From: Myxocyprinus asiaticus
Lineage: Eukaryota; Chordata; Actinopteri; Cypriniformes; Catostomidae
Assembly: GCF_019703515.2 (NCBI RefSeq)
Contig: NC_059382.1
Coordinates: forward strand, 14,859,001 to 14,923,000
Length of the DNA stretch: 64,000 nt
Direction of reading: 5' to 3'
Part shown: positions 1-12,046 of the stretch, one piece after another
Numbering within the stretch: the first letter of the stretch is position 1
Layout: the number at the start of each line of letters is the position of its first letter
Translations under genes and position numbers: made by a program
Notes under the pieces: model-generated
Told to the model about the DNA's origin: nothing
Database searches by the model: none
The model's input: the letters and a program-made list of their open reading frames with translations, nothing else

Positions 1-489
1 GCTGCGGATGCAGGGCTTTGACAGAGGAGCCCACCTGAATGACATTTACAAATTACCCCACCGAAAGTGCTCTGTCCCCTGACCCCTGCTCCTGTGTTCT
101 GCACCCTGTGAGATTTGCAGCATTTTGTCATATAATTATGGTAACTCCCCTGAAAATACAAACTCCCCCTACCCACATCTCCTCTCCCTCCCTCCCTCCC
201 TCCCTCCCTCACACACACACACAAAGCTGTATTGAATTGTAAAGCGTGATGCAGTGCTGTCCGCAAAGCCAGTCCTCTTGACAAGCTGGAGGGATTCAAA
301 ACCACAGCAGGGGCAGAAAATAAGGAGAGTCAGAAAGAGAGATAGACTGTGTGATTGGGGGTGAATCAAAGAGCAAGGTTGGAAGGGCAGGGACTTTTGA
401 TTCATGCATTTATATGAAACTCTAAAATAAAGTATATGTCCCATTTTGCATTGTTTATACTATATCTGACTTCTAAATTACCTTACAAA
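1..489. other. Unique DNA with short simple repeats
   Basis: No gene is seen. A CTCC-type run at about 182-210 passes into an AC run to about 223. Short ORFs on both strands are shadows of these repeats. Confidence 0.6.
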
Positions 490-868
490 AAAGTACTGTG
501 GCGGTACCTTGGTACAGTGATGGTATTAGATTGTAAGACTATTTTTACTCTGAACAAAACCAAACCAAATCAAACCAAACCTTGATAGCACCATGGATTG
601 AATTTGGTGGTACCATGGTGCAGTGATGGTATTAGATAAAAAGACCATGGTACTTTGATAAAAAAACAAAACAAAACAACAAAACCTTTGTAACACCATG
701 GATTGGATGTGGCGGTACCATGGTACAGTGATGGTATTAGATAGTAAGACCATGGTACTTTAATCAAATCAAAACACAACACAACAAAACACAACAAAAT
801 GGTATCAGATAGTAAGACCATGCTTTGATAATAATCAAAAAAAAAAAAAAAAAAAAGCAAAACAAAAC
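490..868. repeat. Tandem repeat, about 105-bp unit, 3-4 copies
   Basis: The phrase GTACAGTGATGGTATTAGAT recurs near 513, 617 and 723, and a decayed form near 800. Each copy is followed by an AACAAAACC-rich stretch and by CACCATGGATTG. The spacing is about 105 bp. The last copy runs into a poly-A tract at about 837-856. Apparent ORFs across the block come from the repetition. Confidence 0.75.
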
Positions 869-939
869 ATTGGGAACACCTTGGAACTCAACAGAATAAA
901 CAGATTTCTTAAAGTCAACATGAAACATAATACAGTTGG

Positions 940-1271
940 AAAAGAATGTATGGCAAGACCTTATTTTATCCAATTTATTGGATCATGAAAAGTGGGCATT
1001 AAATAATACAGTGGAGCCAGATAGTTTAAGGGGAGGGGATTGGTGACGTCAGCTGAAAAAGGAAAGTTGTTTCAGAGGCAGAACAATTTATTACTAAATT
1101 TCACCAAAATATAATAAATTGATCTGCCTGTGAAACAACTTTCCTTTTTCAGCTGACGTCACCAGCCCCATCCCCTTAAAATATCTGGCTCCATTGTATT
1201 ATGTAATGCCCACTTTTCATGATCCAATAAATTCCAGTTGGATAAAATAAGGTCTTGCCATACATTCTTTT
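940..1271. mobile_element. Near-perfect fold-back element (palindromic MITE)
   Basis: The left arm (940-1090) and right arm (1118-1271) are inverted copies. AAAAGAATGTATGGCAAGAC opens the left arm and its complement closes the right. Both arms contain CAGCTGACGTCA-type sequence and the complement of AACTTTCCTTTTTCAGC. Even the centre (CAATTTATTA / TAATAAATTG) is inverted. No ORF is present. The high arm identity suggests recent insertion or recent gene conversion. An outer inverted pair (AAAGTCAACATGAAA at 911-925; its complement at about 1432-1446) hints that a larger, older inverted unit surrounds it. Confidence 0.8.
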
Positions 1272-2159
1272 CTCACTGAATAGCCTGTTTAACTCAGAAA
1301 TATGTCAGATTGCTTTGAGTAAATGTCTACGAAGACAAATATTTGTTTTCTGTAAAATAACATGTACATATGAATCGTGCTCATTAAGACAGTATATTAA
1401 TGTATATAAAAAGAAAATGGGGTCTATTTTGATTTCATGTTGACTTTAAAACATAACTCTGTCTAGCAGGCAGTCCCAGTTTTACATTCCATGGTTGAAT
1501 TTTTGCTAGTCACATAATCTAGGCTGCAATCACGTTTGCTTTGCTTACTTATCATTCTTATTTCGTTCTCACACTCCTGTTTCTCTTTTACTTTTGCACC
1601 CCACTCTTCCCACATGAGTTTATGCATGCGTGTGTGTGTATATGCAGCTGTGTGTAATAATTTTCTTTCGCTGAGTGTCTGCGTCTTTTCTACATGCAAG
1701 AATTAATAAATAAGATAATCTAATTGAATGACTTAAAAGCGCCATGGCTGTTTCATGTAGTCCTTTGGAATGGACGTAATTTGAACGGCGTTGCCCACCC
1801 GAGCATGTCTGCAGTGAAGGTCAGCTGTCTGGCACCAGGAGCATGCAAAAAGTGTAAAATGAGTCTTTCTCTCTTCTTCTCAGTTCTCCTCATTCTCTTC
1901 CTCCCCTTTTCTCCCTTTGTTGGTCACTCGTACAAGTAAACATCTGCATATTGCATAGAATACGTATGCATGTCATAGCGATAGAATATACAAATCTTTC
2001 AAATAATTTTTGGGGAATGCACAACACATGGAATAATATTTATCTTTCATTCATTTGACAACTGTCAGCTGACAAGATAACCAATATTAGATAACTGATG
2101 GTTATTGTGGAAATGTTACACATAAATTATATTTGATGGTTACGAGTTTAGTTTTAGAG
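1272..2159. other. No gene seen
   Basis: AT-rich unique sequence. Short ORFs have no recognisable domain and no consistent splice context. Confidence 0.5.
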
Positions 2160-2575
2160 GAACATTTAAAGGAATATTTCACCAAGAGCCATACAATATG
2201 GCATTATGTGAGGAACAGACCAAAATGTATATATTAGATATATTTCTTAAATCTAAATTGCACATGCAGATATTCCAAAAATGTTAAACTTAGAAACAAG
2301 TCAAACTCTGGTCTGTTCCTCACACAAAGCTTTCAGGTGGCTTTAAATGCTAGAACTATAATGCATGAGTTGCACGGACTACATTTATGGTACTTTTATG
2401 GTGCTTTTTTGTTCTTTCTGAAGCCTGCTGGTCACTGTATGCTTTTGTTGTATGGAAAAGAGCAATGCCAACATTCTTCAGAATATTTTATTTTGTGTTC
2501 CACATAAGAAAGTTTGAAACAATATACTGTCAGAGTGTGTAAATGATGACAGAAGTTTCATTACTGACATAGGGA
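2160..2575. mobile_element. Decayed copy of the window's common palindromic MITE (family A)
   Basis: It starts with AAAGGAATATTTCACC and ends in GTAAATGATGACAGAAG. In between lies TTTTGTGTTCCACATAAGAAAG, the most recognisable internal phrase of this family. Fuller copies are at 9636-9976, 24527-24836 and 37176-37456, with pieces at 9440, 12047, 14426, 52010 and 62822. No coding capacity. Confidence 0.55.
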
Positions 2576-3544
2576 TACTACTGTATGTCTTTAAGACACT
2601 CCAGAATTTTTTTACACTTAAAAAATATGTGTACCTAAGTCAAACTTAGATTTTACTCCACATACACTGATTAGCCGCTCTACAGCTGACCTGTTTGGCC
2701 ACTGTCAGCCTGTGGCATGTTAGTGATAGCTTTCTGTTAGTAGATTGGTTTGGTTTTTCTATCTGCTTATGGAGGGCCAAGGAAAGTGATGAGAATACAT
2801 AGGTGTGCGGCTCAGTGCCTTTAATATGCAGGGCAAGTCATTGGGGTTTATGTGTGCAATGCATCACTGTACCACTGTGGCCCTTTAAGTCCATTGAGTG
2901 CCACATTGAATGAGGCCACTGCACTCACACCGTAAACGAGATCTGCCTGAGAGACAGAAGCTTTTTAAGTGGTGAAAGCTGTGATGGAATAATACAACTA
3001 TACCTTCTGTATGAAATCCCAGTCAAATTTAAAGTAGATAGGCAACTGCATGATGTCTGGACTGGTAAGGTGATGATCAACAAAGGTCAGCTCAGATGGC
3101 ACTTTTCATGAATAGGATACAAAATAGGGCCGGCAACAACAAATGGTCATTAGAAGTACTAAACCTTCAAAAAATGATGATTGCAAATTTCAGAATGTCA
3201 TTGTATTTCAAGCTAGCTTTTTTTTTTCAGCCTTGTTTGGGACACAACAATTTGTTTAAAGCTCTAAAATTTTTATTTTATAATCTTCTAGCAATAAACA
3301 TTAAATTAACATACAATTAAAATAATTTATTTTTATAAAGGTATGGGTAGAATGGGTATTTTCTAATTTCAATAAATTAAAGAAAAATATTTATTTGATA
3401 ACTTTTCTAACAATAACTTGGGTAACAGGGTTGAGTGATTGAGCTTGACCAATCCAGTAAACACAACAATATTTATAAGAATTGACAAAATTGAATGAGA
3501 ATATTTAAATGTCTTCCGGCCATGTTGCAGAAAGGGTCCACTTA
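2576..3544. other. No gene seen
   Basis: Unique AT-rich DNA. The ORF at 3096-3320 has no recognisable domain. Confidence 0.5.
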
Positions 3545-3609
3545 GACCTCGTTTACACCTGGTATTAAGATGCGTCTCAGGTGATCGGATCAAATGTGGT
3601 CAGGTGAGA

Positions 3610-4716
3610 AGGAAGGAAATTGGTACTTTAATTCATTGATCACATTCAACTGATCACAAAGTATGGTCAGGACATTACTGATGTAATAAACAGCACCATC
3701 ACTATTTGAAAAAAGTAATTTTTGATCAAATCTAGACAGGCCCCATTTCCAGCAGCCATCACTCCAACACCTTATCCTTGAGTAATCATACTAAATTGCT
3801 AATTTGGTACTAGAAAATCACTTGCCATTATATCAAACACAGTTGAAAGCTGTTTGGTTCGTTAAATGAAGCTTAACATTGTCTTTGTGTTTGTTTTTGA
3901 GTTGCCACAGTATGCAATAGACTGGCATGTCTTAAGGTCAATATTAGGTCAAAAATGGCAAAAAAGAAACAGCTTTCTCTAGAAACTCATCAGTTAATCA
4001 TTGTTTTGAGGACTGAAGGCTATACAATGATTTCATACAAAGGTGTACACTACAGTCTTTAAAGACAAAGGACAACTGGCTCTAACAAGGACAGAAAGAG
4101 ATGTAGAAGGCCCAGATGTACAACTAAACAAGAGGATAAGTACATAAGAGTCTCTAGTTTGAGAAATAGACGCCTCACATGTCCTCAGCTGACAGCTTCA
4201 TTGAATTCTACCTGCTCAACACCAGTTTCATGTACAACAGTAAAGAGAAGACTCAGGGGTGCAGGCCTTATGGGAAGAATTGCAAAGAAAAAGCCACTTT
4301 TAAAACAGAAAAACAAAAAGAAAAGGTTAGAGTGGGCAAAGAAACACAGACATTGGACAACAGATAATTGGAAAAGAGTGTAATGGATCTTAAACCCATT
4401 GAGCTTTTGTGGGATCAGCTAGACTGTAAGGTGCGTGAGAAGTGCCTGACAAGACAGCCACATCTATGGCAAGTGCTACAGGAAGTGTGGGGTGAAATGT
4501 CACCTGAGTATCTGGACAAACTGACAGATAGAATGCCATGGATCTGTAAAGCTGTCATTGCTGCACATGGAGGATTTTTTGATAGTAAACTTTTTTTCAA
4601 TGAATGTCCTGACTATACATTATGATCAGTTGAATGCCACTTTGGTGAATAAAAGTACCAATTTCTTTCCATAAGAGCAAAATCTGTACATTATTCCAAA
4701 CTTTTGGCCACCAGTG
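3610..4716 (+). mobile_element. Tc1-like transposon, 5' end truncated
   Basis: The right TIR runs from about 4605 to 4716 and ends in AACTTTTGGCCACCAGTG before TA (4717-4718). Its complement matches the left side from about 3612 (AAATTGGTACTTT, then CAACTGATCACAAAGTAT). The outermost ~40 bp of the left TIR are missing. The length of 1.1 kb is below the usual 1.6 kb of Tc1 elements because both the left end and the transposase core are deleted. Confidence 0.85.
3955..4623 (+). pseudogene. Tc1 transposase pseudogene, catalytic core deleted
   Basis: Tc1 transposases bind their TIRs through paired helix-turn-helix domains and cut with a DDE/D triad. Here a start ATG at 3955 (MAKKKQLSLE) opens the N-terminus. 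A short deletion near 4028 and a frameshift near 4060 follow. The second helix-turn-helix region reads well from 4159 (LRNRRLTCPQL, then KRLEWAKKHRHWT). At about 4380 the frame jumps straight to the C-terminal LKPIELLWDQLD, where the third acidic residue lies. The stretch that should carry the first two catalytic aspartates is therefore absent. Non-functional; could only move if its TIRs were served in trans, which the missing left TIR makes unlikely. Confidence 0.85.
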
Positions 4717-5052
4717 TAAATTATATTGTGACCACCTTGTGATCAGATTTGGAGGGGAGTGACTAAGTTACATGATGACATACATCAATCACTATGTTAG
4801 CGTGTTACTGCATGACATTAAAGCACAACATAAAGTCAGAAAAGACAAAGAAAGCACAAAAAACAATGCACTATTTCTCCAAAATGCAGCTGAAATTTAA
4901 TCTAAGCACAAAAGCAACATTTCCAAACAAAAAAGCAGAATTATTCATTATTTTAGTGGTTACCTGTATTAACCTGATCTGCAGATGTTCGTGCTTCCCA
5001 TAAGTGTCCCTGCATGTTGATTTTAGACACACTGAAGAAGATCAGTGAAACT

Positions 5053-5290
5053 GTCTGTAGCGCAGAGGGCAGGGCCGAGCCGGAATGACGCATGCCTGGA
5101 CCCCAATCAGCGTGATGAGGCGAGCAAGGGATAAAGGCGACCGGAGATGACAGTTTGAGAGAGAGAAAACTACAGGCAGCTGCCCTGTATGTGTTTATGT
5201 TTGTGTGCTTTTTTTTAAAGTTTATTATTAAACTATTATACTATTGTCAAACCAGTTCTCGCCTCCTCCTTTCCCTTATAACCCTTTACA
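5053..5290 (+). repeat. Gypsy-like LTR fragment or solo LTR
   Basis: The order of features matches the LTRs at 45851-46102 and 48578-48905: a CCAATCAGCGTGATGAGG stretch, GGGATAAAGG (TATA-like position), GAGAGAGAG, a T-rich stretch before TTATTATTAAAC, and a CCTCCTCC-containing 3' part ending TTTACA. It begins TGTCTGT near 5053. No matching target duplication was found, so the limits are approximate. It is more diverged than the two copies further right. Confidence 0.45.
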
Positions 5291-5634
5291 TTATCATATT
5301 TGTGTATGTATCCGCTTTTTGAAATTTTACGATCAGACGTTTTTTTTCCCTTTTAAACCGCTTGTAACTGGCAAAGTTTAAACTCTTGTTGTAGCACAGT
5401 GGTTGATTGACAGGAGAGGGGTTGCGCTTCACCGCTGTCTGGGATGCATTCAGGACGGATAAGCATTTACTCCTCAAATGTGATGCTAAACATGCATTTT
5501 TGACCACATTCGTATATGGTTTTTGTGATCCAATCACAAAACATTTTAGACCCCGTTTAGACCTTTATTTAGTGCTGACCACATGTGATTGGACCACTAA
5601 AAACTTATCTTAATACCAGGTGTAAATAATGGTC

Positions 5635-7647
5635 ATAATGTAACTTGTTAGGTGTCACAATTTTATAGAATGTTAATTTTTGATTTTGTAATAATGGGGG
5701 AACCACATATTTGGCAATTAAAGAGTAATGGGACACCAAAGTTAAAGTGCCACATCTGTACTGGTTTTGAGGCCTGTGTTTTATTGGTCTGATGCTCCAG
5801 AGTTCACCTAGCACACATACGGTATATTGGAGTTTTGCGTGAGAAACAGGGCTGGTTTCCACTTCAGCAGTTTCTTGTTTCTTTTAGATTGTCAGCATTT
5901 CTAAGTTTGATTTTTCAAGGGTAAGAACATCTAATCGTGTCTAGCCTGCTCTGAACACTATATCTCTGATTCACAGCCCAAAACCACAGAATAACATGAA
6001 CACTCGAGGAGCTCGCACAAACCTCCTTTTATCTCGTAGTTGTTTAATTTTTTGACGATATTGTTAGAATGCTTTTCGTATTCCTCGCATGGATATATTA
6101 GTAACTCTTTGATCTATTTCTGTCCTTCTAAAACAGTCATCTTTTTTTTCTAAAGATGAATTACTTGAAAGCTGCTCCGCCGACGAGCTCCATTATTTGT
6201 TTTTACATCAAAAGTTTCATTAGTTATTCCATTATTCGTAGCTGTGTAAAGGACTGGAGAATGATGTCAGGCTCAGAAAAGGAGCAGAAGGCTTTAGGCT
6301 TTAGGCTTCTTGGCCCTGCTCTGGGGAGATCTAGGAAGGGGAAGGTGTATGGACAGGCTAGTTAAAGCCCAGGAGGGGGAAAGGAATAAAAATCTAATAT
6401 GAAAATGAAAATGTAAATAAGGGGGAAGCAGCGAGCGGTTTCTCCAGCTGGCCTAATCTCGCATCCGCGGGGCTCAGATAGCGATCGCTAACAGGAGGGA
6501 TCGCGCTGGGCTCCTTTGAAATGCAGAATGGCTCTGTGTGTAAAATGGAGCCACCACAATGGTGCCACAAGATGACACATGGAGCCGCGACCCTCTTGCC
6601 TGAATGAGGCCAATTGCGGCAAAAGTAAATCTTGCACATCAGACAATTTCATTTTCAGCACAGAGGGGATGAGCAAGACTGGATCTTTTCAAATAATACT
6701 ACCCCACTCAGAGGTGTATCGTCATTTAAGATATTTTTTTCTTGTCATGAAAACTCCTTCTGCTTAAAAAGAAAGACATTAGTTAGTCTTTTCTCAGAAC
6801 TGTCTTGCTTATTTTTACTTGAACACTTCAGTCAACTATGCCACATATTGCAGCTTCCACACTTCCACCTAGAGCTCTTCGCATTTCTGATCATGTTACA
6901 AGCTTGTATGGCTCCATAAGTCTCTTGCTCCTCAACTAGTCCTTGGAACACTCTCTGTAATCCATTTATCCAGTGTGTGTTGTGGCTTGTGTGATGTATT
7001 TTTGCATATATGCCACTTTGTAGCAGATCCCCTCTGAGCGACTCTATTTCATGGCTGCTCTTGCCATAACATGTGTAGCCTGTGAGCATGGCACTTATTG
7101 TATTTCACACTGGCTTATATACATCCACACACATTGGCAACAGTGGTGGAACTTACTGATATTTAGCATGCACTTCAGTTCATCTGTACTCTTCCACCCT
7201 CTCCCTGCTCTGCTCAGACAAACATAATCGACTGCCTCAGCATTTCAGAATGCACTGATGAAGTCTCTAAGCTTTTAGCTGCCACTGGATATTTCTAATG
7301 CCAGGGGCGTGAATTGTCAAACAGTAGTATGACCTCTTAGACGAGAGGAAGATTGTGTTCTTGTGAGAGTCAATTATTAGAAAAATTGTGTTCGATTTGT
7401 ATAAAGTACAATTTAACATAGTCAATTATTTTAATTGTTACAAATAACAAGTAAAAAGTATGCTGCTATATATAAATAGAAATAGATTTTGGAGCGCAAC
7501 ATGCTGGAAGAGCCTCATTTGTTTGTTGACCACAGAAAGGTGCTCTTTGGTTAGCTTTGGTTGTATATAAAACATTTATAGTTCAAGGCAATGTTACAAA
7601 TATTAAAAAGCCTTTATTTTAATTTTTGTCTTTCATACATGGAACCC
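5635..7647. other. Unique DNA with a possible conserved non-coding stretch
   Basis: No convincing exon. The stretch at about 6415-6660 is less AT-rich than its surroundings. It has dense low-repetition sequence, including TCGCATCCGCGG, AGCGATCGCTAACAGG and AATGAGGCCAATTGCGGC. ORFs across it on both strands are short and unrelated to known proteins. The sequence texture resembles a vertebrate regulatory element, but conservation cannot be judged from one sequence. Confidence 0.35.
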
Positions 7648-7787
<140 letters not shown>

Positions 7788-7833
7788 AGAGACCACGCAG
7801 ACTAACATTGTTACTATACATATAGGGGAGCCT

Positions 7834-8396
7834 GGGGCTAGTTGTCACACAGGGATGTTGTCACAAGTTATCTTAACTATTTTGAAGCACCTAATTATAA
7901 ACCAACTTAAATTGGAACAACTTTTGTTAATTCTATCTTCCAACCTAAAACTTAATATTATAATTATTATTATTTTTTTGGTGATAGCTGTTAGGTAAAC
8001 ATGTGAACACAATAAAATCACACTACATTCAGGCAAGGGTCAACTATTACAGTATATATTTTGAAGTTAGATTTTAACCGAAGAGTTAAATTATGTTCTT
8101 AAGAAAAGGCATTTTTCATAAATGTCAGGTTGGGGAAGGTTATCACATGTGTTTTAAATGAAATAAATGTATGTAGTTTGTAAATTACAATATTTGTTAG
8201 CCAAAACAATGGTTTGATTTCTTTGTTTGTTACCTTTCACATTTTTGTTGTTGTTTTGTTATCCAATAGGTTTCACATTTTTATTTTTATTTTTGTAGCG
8301 AAGACTGTAAGGTATGTGGCTGCATAGAAATTAACATTCAGAATAAACCTACCTTAAGAAATATTCACTGAAGTAAAAAGAGTGAGAACTATCCCC
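7834..8396. mobile_element. Candidate MITE with short TIRs
   Basis: GGGGCTAGTTGTCAC (7834-7848) is matched by the complement of 8382-8396, GGGGATAGTTCTCAC, at 13 of 15 positions. The interior is AT-rich with no ORF of interest. The match is short, so chance is possible. Confidence 0.35.
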
Positions 8397-9160
8397 AATT
8401 TTGCTTCTTTATGCATCAAATGCTCCGACCGTACATATAAGATTCAATAGATTATTGAGTATTTAATTTGTAGCCCCTGTCCTTGAAAAAAAAATTAAAA
8501 TGAAAAGAGACAGTTAAACTCTGTATAACAACCAGTGTTAACAAACTTGATTTTGTTTGAGCCTGTTTTTTTTTTCATATAACAGAACCCATCATACAAA
8601 GTCTCTCGTTTCCCATTCCTGTTTGCCTCACTCCCTACCAAAGTGTATTAGCACTTGACACACAAAGTGTAAAAGTGAATCCAACTGTGTCATAGCATTC
8701 TGATGACAAGTCGCAGTCCAGCCTGTGTTAATGATGGTTTTCTCATTGGCCACTCTGCCATCACATTAATAAGAGCTGTGAGGATGGAGGTGGCAGTGGT
8801 CGTCAAGGCCAACCCCTCCTCTCCTCCTAGTCGCACGGCATCTGTGATGGAAAGTGACACCGTGATTGTGTGTGGGGCTCCGCCATGCTCAGATGAGGGT
8901 GTCACTTCTGCCTAGTCTGATTGCCACTTTCGTGGTGCTACACGGAGGAGTTAAATTGAGGCAGAAAAGGTCAGAAGCCAGTGGTCATCTGCTCTCCTCT
9001 CTCCCAAATTACTTGAATGAAAACAGACAGGGCTGGCTTGGCTGCCAACTTGAGATGATCCTGGAGCGGCCAGAGAGGAATGCAAAAGAGTGGAGAGGGT
9101 GGGGGGTGTTTCGGAGAGAGGGGCAAGCTGAGTTAAAGAGAGAGATAGAATGACAGGCTT

Positions 9161-9192
<32 letters not shown>

Positions 9193-9439
9193 TGAGAAAG
9201 GTACTAGCGGAAGGAGAAAGATAGACATAGAGAGAGGTGGGTGGATGCACTGCGACAGAGCAAAAAGGGCACATGTGAAGGACAGGCTGAACTGAGGTGT
9301 GAATGGTTGTGACTGGAGAGTGAAGAGAATCTGACATAACCTCTTCTCGAAAAGAATCCGTATGCAGAGTGATGGCGATTAGTTACTCTTTTCAGCACCA
9401 TGGACAGCGACTCACAAAGCCATGCACACATGCTCTGCC
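8397..9439. other. Unique DNA, no supported exon; GA microsatellite
   Basis: ORFs at 8703-8915 (+) and 8690-8905 (-) overlap on opposite strands with no recognisable domain and no splice context. The sequence around 8730-8790 is relatively complex. A GA run occupies about 9163-9192. Confidence 0.45.
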
Positions 9440-9635
9440 CTTGGAAATTTCATGTCGTTCCAAACATGTATGACTTTCCTTCCTCCGTGGAACACAAGAG
9501 GACAAATTCTGAAGAATGTTGACGCTGCTCTTTTTTTCCATACAAAAAAAATAAATGGTGACTGAGGTTGTCAATAAGTAACATTCTTTCTAATGTCATC
9601 TTTTGTGTTCCACGAGGGAGAAAATCATACAGCCT
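9440..9635. mobile_element. Internal fragment of MITE family A
   Basis: It contains CGTTCCAAACATGTATGACT, then a TGGAACACAAGAGG stretch, a TGGTGACTGAGG centre and TTTTGTGTTCCACGAGG, in the family A order but without the terminal repeats. It directly abuts the fuller copy that follows. Confidence 0.6.
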
Positions 9636-9976
9636 TAAGTGATTGTTCACCCCAAAATGAAAATTCTGTGGTACAGTGATTTACTGACCCCGATGTTGCT
9701 CCAAAACCTGTATGAATTTCTTTCTTCCTTGGGACACAAAGGGAGTAATTTGAAAAATCTACACATTGCTTTTGACCATATAATAAGAGTCAGGGCTCTC
9801 AAATAAATAAATAAATACTGTAAAAAAAACAATAAAAGTAGTTGATGCAACTTGTGATTAATGTTGATCAAGGATTTGATTTGAGAGTAAATAGCAACTT
9901 AAAGCAATGGGTTTGGAGCAACATTAGGTTGAGTGAATAAAGACAGAATTTTCATTTTGGGGGAACTATTCCTTTG
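9636..9976. mobile_element. MITE family A, full-length with inverted ends
   Basis: GTTCACCCCAAAATGAAAA near 9644 is matched inversely by TTTTCATTTTGGGGGAACTA near 9949. No coding capacity. The interior retains a GGGACACAAAGGGAG version of the family phrase. Confidence 0.75.
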
Positions 9977-12046
9977 ATGCCTTCTTTGGCTTTCAGTTTC
10001 TTACATCCATTCAGAACTAGATGTGTGCATATTACACACTACATTTTAAAAGTAAGAAACTTAAATTTCCATTATGAGTAAATGTTTCTGAGCTCTTTTA
10101 TAACATATATTTTTGCTCCTATAGGCCACAAAGCACCTGTCATCCAGAGACTAACTGTTCTCTGATGCCATTGGCATTTTGTCTTTATATAGAATTTTGA
10201 GTAGGCACAGAGCAGCCTTTACTCGGCTGTGTAAAGAAGCTTTGATTTAGGCCAACAGGATGGTACACAGTTTCCTCTTGCAATCCAGTAGCCACTGCAA
10301 CTGTGACAGTTAACCTGCTAATACACTGCACTGTCTCCACAGTCAATCCTAGGACAGGGGAAAGCCATTGGCTTTGGAAAAAAGAAAATTTTATATTGGA
10401 CTTGCATGAAATCTGATGGGCAAAATAAATAGATTTGTGTTCCCATGTTTGTTTTCCAGAAACGGTCCTTAATAAACTTTTGCATTTAAGTGGGAATATT
10501 TTATGAAACCGTAATGGCTTTTTGGTGTGGACAAACACAGTACATAATCAGTTCCTTCAAACCTTCAGTGATTCAGTTCTGGTTGCTGAGTTGTGATCAA
10601 GATAGCAGATAGACCAGCATGCCTCTGCAGTCTCTGTAGACCAGACTGAATCTCCTGGAATCTCTCTTAGAAATAAAACACAGCGCACAGTGAATTTGCT
10701 CCAAATCTCGAAGGACAAATTGAGACTTGCCTTTAGATCTTTAAATCAAAACATTAAATTGCATTCATGGACAACATATCTAAGTTGAGGATGACACACA
10801 CAAATAAAAGTTGCTATGCACCTTGAATTAGACTAAATACGGTAATATGGATAAAAATGAAACATTCTCTACCGAAGATTTAATATCCGTCATAGTATAT
10901 TTTATACAGTAAGGTATAAATAACTTTTCATTCTGACCTTGGATTCTTTACATAGAAAAAAAGATAGTACATACCTTTTTTAGCTTTTGTGAATGTATGT
11001 TCTTGTTGTGCGGATGTGTGTACATATGTGACAGACAGGCCAAATAAACGGGTACGCCTGCATTCATATGTGTGTGTGTGTGTGTGTGTGTGTTCAGTGT
11101 GAAAATGCCCATATTTGTACACAAGTGTGTTTGTGTGGTCTCTAAAGCAACGAGATGGAGAATAAATATTTTCCATCTGTGTTCTTCCCCCCTCCTCCGC
11201 AGATTCCAGCATGTTTTATCGGCTCTGGAGTTCAGCCATGGGCTTTTTTAATTTTCTGCTTTTGTGTTTTTAGCCGAGATTGACAGGCCGCTTGCTCCCC
11301 GGAGCATTGTTCTATTAATCTGTTTAATATGCTACAGAAACACTTGAGCGCAGGAACAGGCAGCCTGGTAATGGAATCGCAGCAGGTAAGGCAGACTCGC
11401 CCATCCGATGGCAGCACAGGGCACCGTCCGTATTACGCCGCAGCTCTTTGCAGGCGTGGCACTGTTCCGGGCGTTGAAGGGTGTGTGTCACCCACCCCCT
11501 GCTGTGACCCTCTGCAGAGACAGACAGATGGACAGATGGAGCAACTTAGGGGGCCCTCCCCGTAAAACTGCCACTTTCTGCGCACTCTCACATTCTGAAA
11601 AGACCCCTTTTAAAACTGCATGTCCTGTCAGGGACAAGGCATCTTTTTCTCTTTGATCAGCACTATCTAATGACCTACTTTCAGCTGAGAGGAATATTGT
11701 GTGTGGAATGGCATCAACTTCTTTGCAGGGCTGTTGAGTTTATGGCACAGCACTTAGCACAATATACACTATTGCATTTTAACCAAACTGCAAATTGGAT
11801 TGGGTTTATGTATGGAAGTCCATGAGCGCTAGACTGCACAAACATTTTTCAAAACTTTCCAGCATGTTCACAGTTAGATAGCACTTATAGGCCATTATGC
11901 AGTTTGGCCTGTTGACATGAACTAGTTGTTTGTCATGAAGATTTATACAACAATTTAGAGGTTACAGCAGAAACTAGAACTCAACTTGAAGGATAAGTAG
12001 CACAAAAGCAAGCTAGATTAGTCTTAAGCTTAGTTCGGTTTACAGG
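9977..12046. other. Unique DNA, no supported gene; GT microsatellite
   Basis: A GT run lies at about 11069-11093. A splice-like pair (acceptor near 11273, donor CAGGTAAGG near 11383) encloses 111 bp, but all three plus-strand frames contain stops, so no coding exon is called. ORFs at 10185-10538 and 11408-11656 have no recognisable domain. Confidence 0.45.

Larger units (their letters stand above)
3545..5634. mobile_element. DNA element with matching TIRs, host of a nested Tc1
   Basis: The left end GACCTCGTTTACACCTGG and the complement of the right end (GACCATTATTTACACCTGG) match. Similarity continues inward through GGTATTAAGAT and a GTGGTCAG-containing stretch. No transposase of its own is visible. 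The interior holds a Tc1 copy (3610-4716) and an LTR-like fragment (5053-5290). I could not identify a clean target duplication, so the superfamily is not assigned. Confidence 0.65.

Noticed and set aside
8690..8915. A host coding exon
   Set aside because: Overlapping ORFs on both strands, no domain, and no credible splice sites in frame.
11274..11384. Possible 111-bp host exon between an acceptor-like TTTTTAG and a donor-like CAGGTAAGG
   Set aside because: All three plus-strand frames contain stop codons, so it cannot be an internal coding exon. A non-coding exon cannot be excluded but has no support.
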